Below, piece by piece: positions 60,763 through 64,000 of a DNA stretch of 64,000 nt. The stretch covers positions 121,876 to 185,875 of the forward strand of contig NZ_FOSW01000010.1 in NCBI RefSeq assembly GCF_900114385.1, in the 5' to 3' direction. The number at the start of each line of letters is the position of its first letter. The first letter of the stretch is position 1. The notes beneath the pieces are model-generated. The model ran no database searches, was not told the DNA's origin, and worked only from the letters and a program-made list of their open reading frames with translations. Source of the stretch: Geodermatophilus ruber (GTDB taxonomy: Bacteria; Actinomycetota; Actinomycetes; Mycobacteriales; Geodermatophilaceae). The translations under genes and the position numbers were made by a program.

Positions 60763-61589
60763 TGCGCCTGGCCACCATCCGCACCGCCGGCGGCACCCGC
60801 GCCGTCCGGATCGACGGCGACCGCGCCGTGGAGACCGGGCACGCCGACGTCGGCGAGCTCCTGGCGCGGCCCGACTGGCGGGCGGTCGCCGAGGCCGCCG
60901 ACGGGCCGGCGCACGACCGGCCGAGCCTCGACCTCGCCCCGGTGGTGCCGCGGCCGGGCAAGATCATCTGCGTCGGGGTCAACTACGGCGCGCACATCAA
61001 GGAGATGGGGCGGGAGACCCCGCAGTTCCCGACCCTGTTCGCCAAGTTCCCCGAGGCGCTGGTCGGCGCGTACGACGACGTCGTCCTGCCGGCGGCGTCG
61101 GAGGCCGTCGACTGGGAGGCCGAGCTGGCCGTCGTCATCGGCTCGACGGTGCGGCACGCCGATGAGGCCACCGCCGCCGCCGCGATCGCCGGGTACACGG
61201 TGCTCAACGACGTGACGGCGCGGGACTGGCAGTACCGCACGCTGCAGTGGCTGCAGGGCAAGACGTTCGAGGCCACGACGCCGCTGGGCCCGGAGCTGGT
61301 CACCCCCGACGAGGCCGGGACCGGGCTGGACCTGACCTGCGCCGTGGACGGGGAGATCGTGCAGTCGGCCAACACCGCCGACCTCGTCTTCGGCCCGGTG
61401 GAGACGATCGCCTACGTCTCCACGATCCTGACCCTGCGCCCGGGTGACGTCATCGCGCTGGGCACGCCCGGCGGGGTGGGGCACGCCCGCGACCCGAAGC
61501 GCTACCTGCAGCCCGGCCAGGTGCTGACCACGGCCATCGCCGGCCTGGGGGAGTGCCGCAACACCTGCGTCGCGGAGAAGGCGGCATGA
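60762..61589 (+). CDS. FAH-family hydrolase, fumarylpyruvate hydrolase (copy 2)
   Basis: 275 residues; its ATG shares one base with the preceding stop. KIICVGVNYGAHIKEMGRETPQFPTLFAKF, DWEAELAVVIGSTVRHADEATAAAAIAGYTVLNDVTARDWQYRTLQWLQGKTFEATTPLGPELVTPDE and VIALGTPGGVGHARDP are standard FAH motifs including the E-x-E metal site. In the gentisate pathway this enzyme splits fumarylpyruvate into fumarate and pyruvate. It is more typical of the family than copy 1 at 58671. It overlaps the isomerase gene by ATGA. Confidence 0.92.
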   Translation: MRLATIRTAGGTRAVRIDGDRAVETGHADVGELLARPDWRAVAEAADGPAHDRPSLDLAPVVPRPGKIICVGVNYGAHIKEMGRETPQFPTLFAKFPEALVGAYDDVVLPAASEAVDWEAELAVVIGSTVRHADEATAAAAIAGYTVLNDVTARDWQYRTLQWLQGKTFEATTPLGPELVTPDEAGTGLDLTCAVDGEIVQSANTADLVFGPVETIAYVSTILTLRPGDVIALGTPGGVGHARDPKRYLQPGQVLTTAIAGLGECRNTCVAEKAA

Positions 61590-62275
61590 GCCGGCCCGCC
61601 ACGCTCGACCGGTGGGCCGAGGGCGAGCGGCTGCTCGGCACGGCCCTGGGCCGGCTCACCGACGCGGAGTTCGACGCCCCCTCGCTGCTGCCCGGCTGGG
61701 CGCGCCGGCAGCTGCTCGCGCACCTCGCCCGCAACGCCGACGCCCTGGTCAACCTGCTCACCTGGGCGCGCACCGGGGTCGAGACGCCGATGTACCCCTC
61801 GGCCGAGGCCCGCGAGGCCGGCATCGCCGAGGCCGCCGCGTTCGACGCGCCCCGGCTGCGCGCGGAGGTGCTGGCCGCGGCGGGCCGGCTGGCCGACGCG
61901 GTGCACGGCCTGCCCGAGGAGGCCTGGACGGCGACGGTGCGCACCGCACAGGGACGGGATGTGCCGGCCGCGGAGGTGCCGTGGATGCGCTGCCGCGAGG
62001 TGTACGTGCACGCCGTCGACCTGGACGCCGGCGTCACCTTCGCCGACGTCGCCGAGGACGTGCAGGCGGCGCTGATCGACGATGTCTTCGGCATGTGGGA
62101 GCGCCGCGGCCAGCTGCCCGACGTCCGCGTGACCGCGGGCGACCGCACGTGGGGGACCGGGTCGCTCGCCGTCTCCGGCCCGCTGCCGGCGGTGACCGGC
62201 TGGCTCACCGGGCGGAGCGCCGGGAAGGGGCTGGACGCCGACGGCGGGATCCCGGAGGTGCCGGCATGGCTGTGA
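61586..62275 (+). CDS. Maleylpyruvate isomerase, mycothiol-dependent type
   Basis: 229 residues. The MDMPI/DinB-like N-terminal bundle begins TLDRWAEGERLLGTALGRLTDAEFDAPSLLPGWARRQLLAHLARNADALVNLLTWARTG with the metal-binding His46, and PWMRCREVYVHAVDLDAGVTFADVAEDVQAALIDD supplies the Glu and second His. A small C-terminal domain follows. Actinobacterial members use mycothiol in place of glutathione to turn maleylpyruvate into fumarylpyruvate. Start at 61586 overlaps the FAH stop, and its own end overlaps the next gene by ten bases. Position between dioxygenase/hydrolase and hydroxylase fits the gentisate route exactly. Confidence 0.92.
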   Translation: MSRPATLDRWAEGERLLGTALGRLTDAEFDAPSLLPGWARRQLLAHLARNADALVNLLTWARTGVETPMYPSAEAREAGIAEAAAFDAPRLRAEVLAAAGRLADAVHGLPEEAWTATVRTAQGRDVPAAEVPWMRCREVYVHAVDLDAGVTFADVAEDVQAALIDDVFGMWERRGQLPDVRVTAGDRTWGTGSLAVSGPLPAVTGWLTGRSAGKGLDADGGIPEVPAWL

Positions 62276-63480
62276 CGACGGCGGAGCCTGCGGTGCGGGC
62301 GGCCGAGACCACGGCGGACGTGGTCGTGGTCGGCGGGGGCATCGGCGGGCTGACCGCCGCGCTGGCGCTGGCGCGGTCCGGCCGCTCGGTGCGGGTGCTG
62401 GAGCGCTCGGCGGAGTTCGCGGAGGTCGGCGCGGGGCTGCAGCTGGCGCCCAACGCCACGCGGGAGCTGGCCCGGCTCGGGGTGCTGGACGAGGTGGTCG
62501 CCCGCGGGGTGCTGCCCCGACGCCTGGTGCTGCGTGACGCCCTCGACGGCGCCGAGCTCACCTCCCTCGACCTCGACGAGGAGTTCCGGAAGCGGTACGG
62601 CGGGGTGTACGTCGTCGCTCACCGCTCGGACCTGCTCGACGTGCTGGTCGAGGCCTGCGCGGCGGCCGGGGTGGCGCTGGAGACGGGGCGGGCCACCGTC
62701 GACGTCCGGCAGGACGGCGAGGTCGCCGAGGTGGTCTGCGCCGACGGGGCGGTGCACCGGGCCGGTGCCGTCGTGGGCGCCGACGGGCTGCGCTCGTCGC
62801 TGCGGACCCGGCTGTCGGACGACGAGCCGGTCGCCTCCGGTTACGTCGCCTACCGGGGCACCGTGCCCTTCGCCCGGGCGGGGGCGCACGTCGACCCGGC
62901 CGACGTGACCGTCTTCATCGGCCCGGGCCTGCACTGCGTGCAGTACGCGCTGCGGGGCGGGGAGATGGCCAACACCGTCGCGGTCTTCCGCTCCCCGGGG
63001 TACCTGGCCAACCCCGACGACCCCGACTGGGGCGGCCCGGAGGAGCTGGACCAGGTCTTCGCCGGCACCTGCGCGGCCGTGCAGGAGGCACTGCCCCTGC
63101 TCTGGCGGGACCGGCGCTGGCAGATGTTCGACCGCGATCCGATCCGGCAGTGGGTCGACGGCCGGCTCGCGCTGCTCGGCGACGCGGCGCACCCGATGCT
63201 GCAGTACCTGGCACAGGGGGCCTGTCAGTCGATCGAGGACGCCGTTGCCCTGGCCGGGGCGCTCGCCGAGACGCGGGACGTGCCGGCCGCGCTCGATGCC
63301 TACGCCGAGGCCCGCCGTGACCGCACGGCGCGGGTGCAGTCGACCGCGCGGGTGTGGGGCGAGATCTGGCACGTCGACGGCGTCGCCCGGCTGCTGCGCA
63401 ACGAGCTGCTGCGCACCCTCGACCCGGCGCAGCACGGCCCCCGGTACGTCGACTGGCTCTACGGCCCGCCGCAGGTCTGA
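62266..63480 (+). CDS. FAD-dependent hydroxylase, 3-hydroxybenzoate 6-hydroxylase-like
   Basis: 404 residues from ATG 62266, overlapping the isomerase gene. FAD motifs: DVVVVGGGIGGLTAALALARSGRSVRVLERSAEFAEVGAGLQLAPNATRELARLGV, AVVGADGLRSSLRTRL and LALLGDAAHPMLQYLAQGACQSIEDAVALAGAL. The ELGAGLQLxPNA and GDAAHPMLQYLAQGACQ stretches are those of 3-hydroxybenzoate and salicylate hydroxylases. With the gentisate enzymes upstream, para-hydroxylation of 3-hydroxybenzoate to gentisate using NADH and O2 is the best prediction. It is the last gene of the operon. Confidence 0.9.
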   Translation: MAVTTAEPAVRAAETTADVVVVGGGIGGLTAALALARSGRSVRVLERSAEFAEVGAGLQLAPNATRELARLGVLDEVVARGVLPRRLVLRDALDGAELTSLDLDEEFRKRYGGVYVVAHRSDLLDVLVEACAAAGVALETGRATVDVRQDGEVAEVVCADGAVHRAGAVVGADGLRSSLRTRLSDDEPVASGYVAYRGTVPFARAGAHVDPADVTVFIGPGLHCVQYALRGGEMANTVAVFRSPGYLANPDDPDWGGPEELDQVFAGTCAAVQEALPLLWRDRRWQMFDRDPIRQWVDGRLALLGDAAHPMLQYLAQGACQSIEDAVALAGALAETRDVPAALDAYAEARRDRTARVQSTARVWGEIWHVDGVARLLRNELLRTLDPAQHGPRYVDWLYGPPQV

Positions 63481-63529
63481 GTCCACGGGCGCCCCGGGGA
63501 GCAGTGCTGGTGGCCGGCTCTCACGGCTC

Positions 63530-64000
63530 TCAGAACGGCGGCGGATCGTCGACTTCCCTCGGCGGCTCACCTGCCGTTCGTCCTGATGGCGGAAGGTCGT
63601 CGTCGGTGCCGTAGGCGGGTGGTTGGGTGATCACCTGGGTGCCGCCGGGCAGGGTCCAGGCGATGCCGCCGTCGGGCATCGGTCGCATCGACCAGCCGGG
63701 TGCCTGGTGGGAGAGCCGGTGGTGGTGCTCGCACAGGCAGCACAGGTTGGCGTGCGCTGTCGGGCCGCCGCGGGCGTGCGGGAGCTGGTGGTCCAGGTCG
63801 CATCTGCTCGGGCGGGCGCGGCAGCCGGGGAAGCGGCAGCGGCGGTCGCGGGCGCGGACGAAGGCGGCCAGCGCTGCGCCCGGCCGGTACCCGGGGGTTT
63901 CCGGTGGCGGGCCGGCCCGGCCGCCGGTGCGCAGGGTGGCGGCGTCGGTGAGGGCGAGCAGGGCGCCGGTGAGCGGGTGGGTGAGCGCGATCCGCGGGCG
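63530..64000 (-). CDS. HNH endonuclease of the 13E12/DUF222 type, C-terminal part (partial at right edge)
   Basis: Reading leftward from the window edge, 156 residues end at a TGA (63530-63532). The HNH nuclease domain is complete: ARDRRCRFPGCRARPSRCDLDHQLPHARGGPTAHANLCCLCEHHHRLSHQAPGW, with zinc-type cysteines, the DLDH catalytic His and HHHRL. A Pro/Asp-rich tail follows (AYGTDDDLPPSGRTAGEPPREVDDPPPF). The N-terminal DUF222 region would lie beyond the window. Such genes are repeated many times in Geodermatophilaceae and mycobacterial genomes and are thought to be mobile or selfish; that is known for the family, not shown here. Confidence 0.9.
   Translation of the reverse strand, partial: RPRIALTHPLTGALLALTDAATLRTGGRAGPPPETPGYRPGAALAAFVRARDRRCRFPGCRARPSRCDLDHQLPHARGGPTAHANLCCLCEHHHRLSHQAPGWSMRPMPDGGIAWTLPGGTQVITQPPAYGTDDDLPPSGRTAGEPPREVDDPPPF

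Noticed and set aside
1..64000. Search by eye for tRNA, rRNA, CRISPR arrays, insertion sequences and prophage genes
   Set aside because: No cloverleaf-like sequence, regular repeat-spacer pattern, transposase or integrase motif was recognised; the HNH gene at the right edge is the only mobile-like element. A covariance-model scan would be needed to exclude small RNAs.

Overview
The window is strongly GC-rich DNA with tightly packed, often ATGA-overlapping genes. It reads as the chromosome of an actinobacterium. F420 biosynthesis genes, a mycothiol-type maleylpyruvate isomerase, an LppU/SCO3897-type membrane protein and a 13E12-type HNH endonuclease support that. Geodermatophilaceae (Geodermatophilus, Blastococcus, Modestobacter) or a near relative is my best guess, by resemblance only. 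No rRNA, tRNA, CRISPR array or insertion sequence was seen. Almost everything is catabolic: several ring- or amide-degrading gene sets lie side by side, each with its own regulator (four FCD-type GntR proteins, one AraC, one PucR, one IclR).

Layout. 1-1105: 5' part of a DUF4011 protein, running off the left edge. 1472-12018: a rightward cluster with an FAD monooxygenase, an FAH-family hydrolase, a GntR regulator, an amidohydrolase, a RidA-like protein, two alpha/beta hydrolases and a ribose-type ABC importer (ATPase, permease, lipoprotein binding protein). 12309-13417: small membrane, zinc-ribbon and lipoprotein genes. 13448-20175: an isocitrate-lyase-family gene divergent from GntR-HyuA-HyuB-cysteine hydrolase, then a NUDIX gene. 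20222-45713: a large aromatic meta-cleavage region. 45810-52685: a three-subunit molybdenum hydroxylase with an Atz-type amidohydrolase and a PucR regulator. 52813-55379: small stress or housekeeping-like genes. 55437-63480: an IclR-controlled gentisate pathway (3-hydroxybenzoate 6-hydroxylase, gentisate dioxygenase, maleylpyruvate isomerase, fumarylpyruvate hydrolase) plus a second monooxygenase/cupin/FAH set. 63530-64000: C-terminal part of an HNH endonuclease.

The most interesting part is 20222-45713. An HpaB-like hydroxylase, flavin reductase, MhpB dioxygenase, MhpC hydrolase and the MhpD-MhpF-MhpE lower pathway form a complete meta-cleavage route, split over two operons. Embedded with them are ribBA (flavin precursor synthesis) and two F420 biosynthesis genes, fbiC and fbiD, together with four luciferase-like (LLM) oxidoreductases. 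A near-identical 12-bp palindrome, CT(G/A)GCATG(C/T)CAG, sits at the predicted promoters of ribBA, of the hpaB operon and of the LLM-fbiC-mhpDFE-fbiD operon. An FCD GntR gene lies between ribBA and hpaB. I infer one regulon that induces a ring-cleavage pathway together with supply of its two deazaflavin/flavin cofactors. The substrate is not known.

Limits: all family calls come from reading motifs, without database searches. Promoter, operator and terminator calls are pattern-based.
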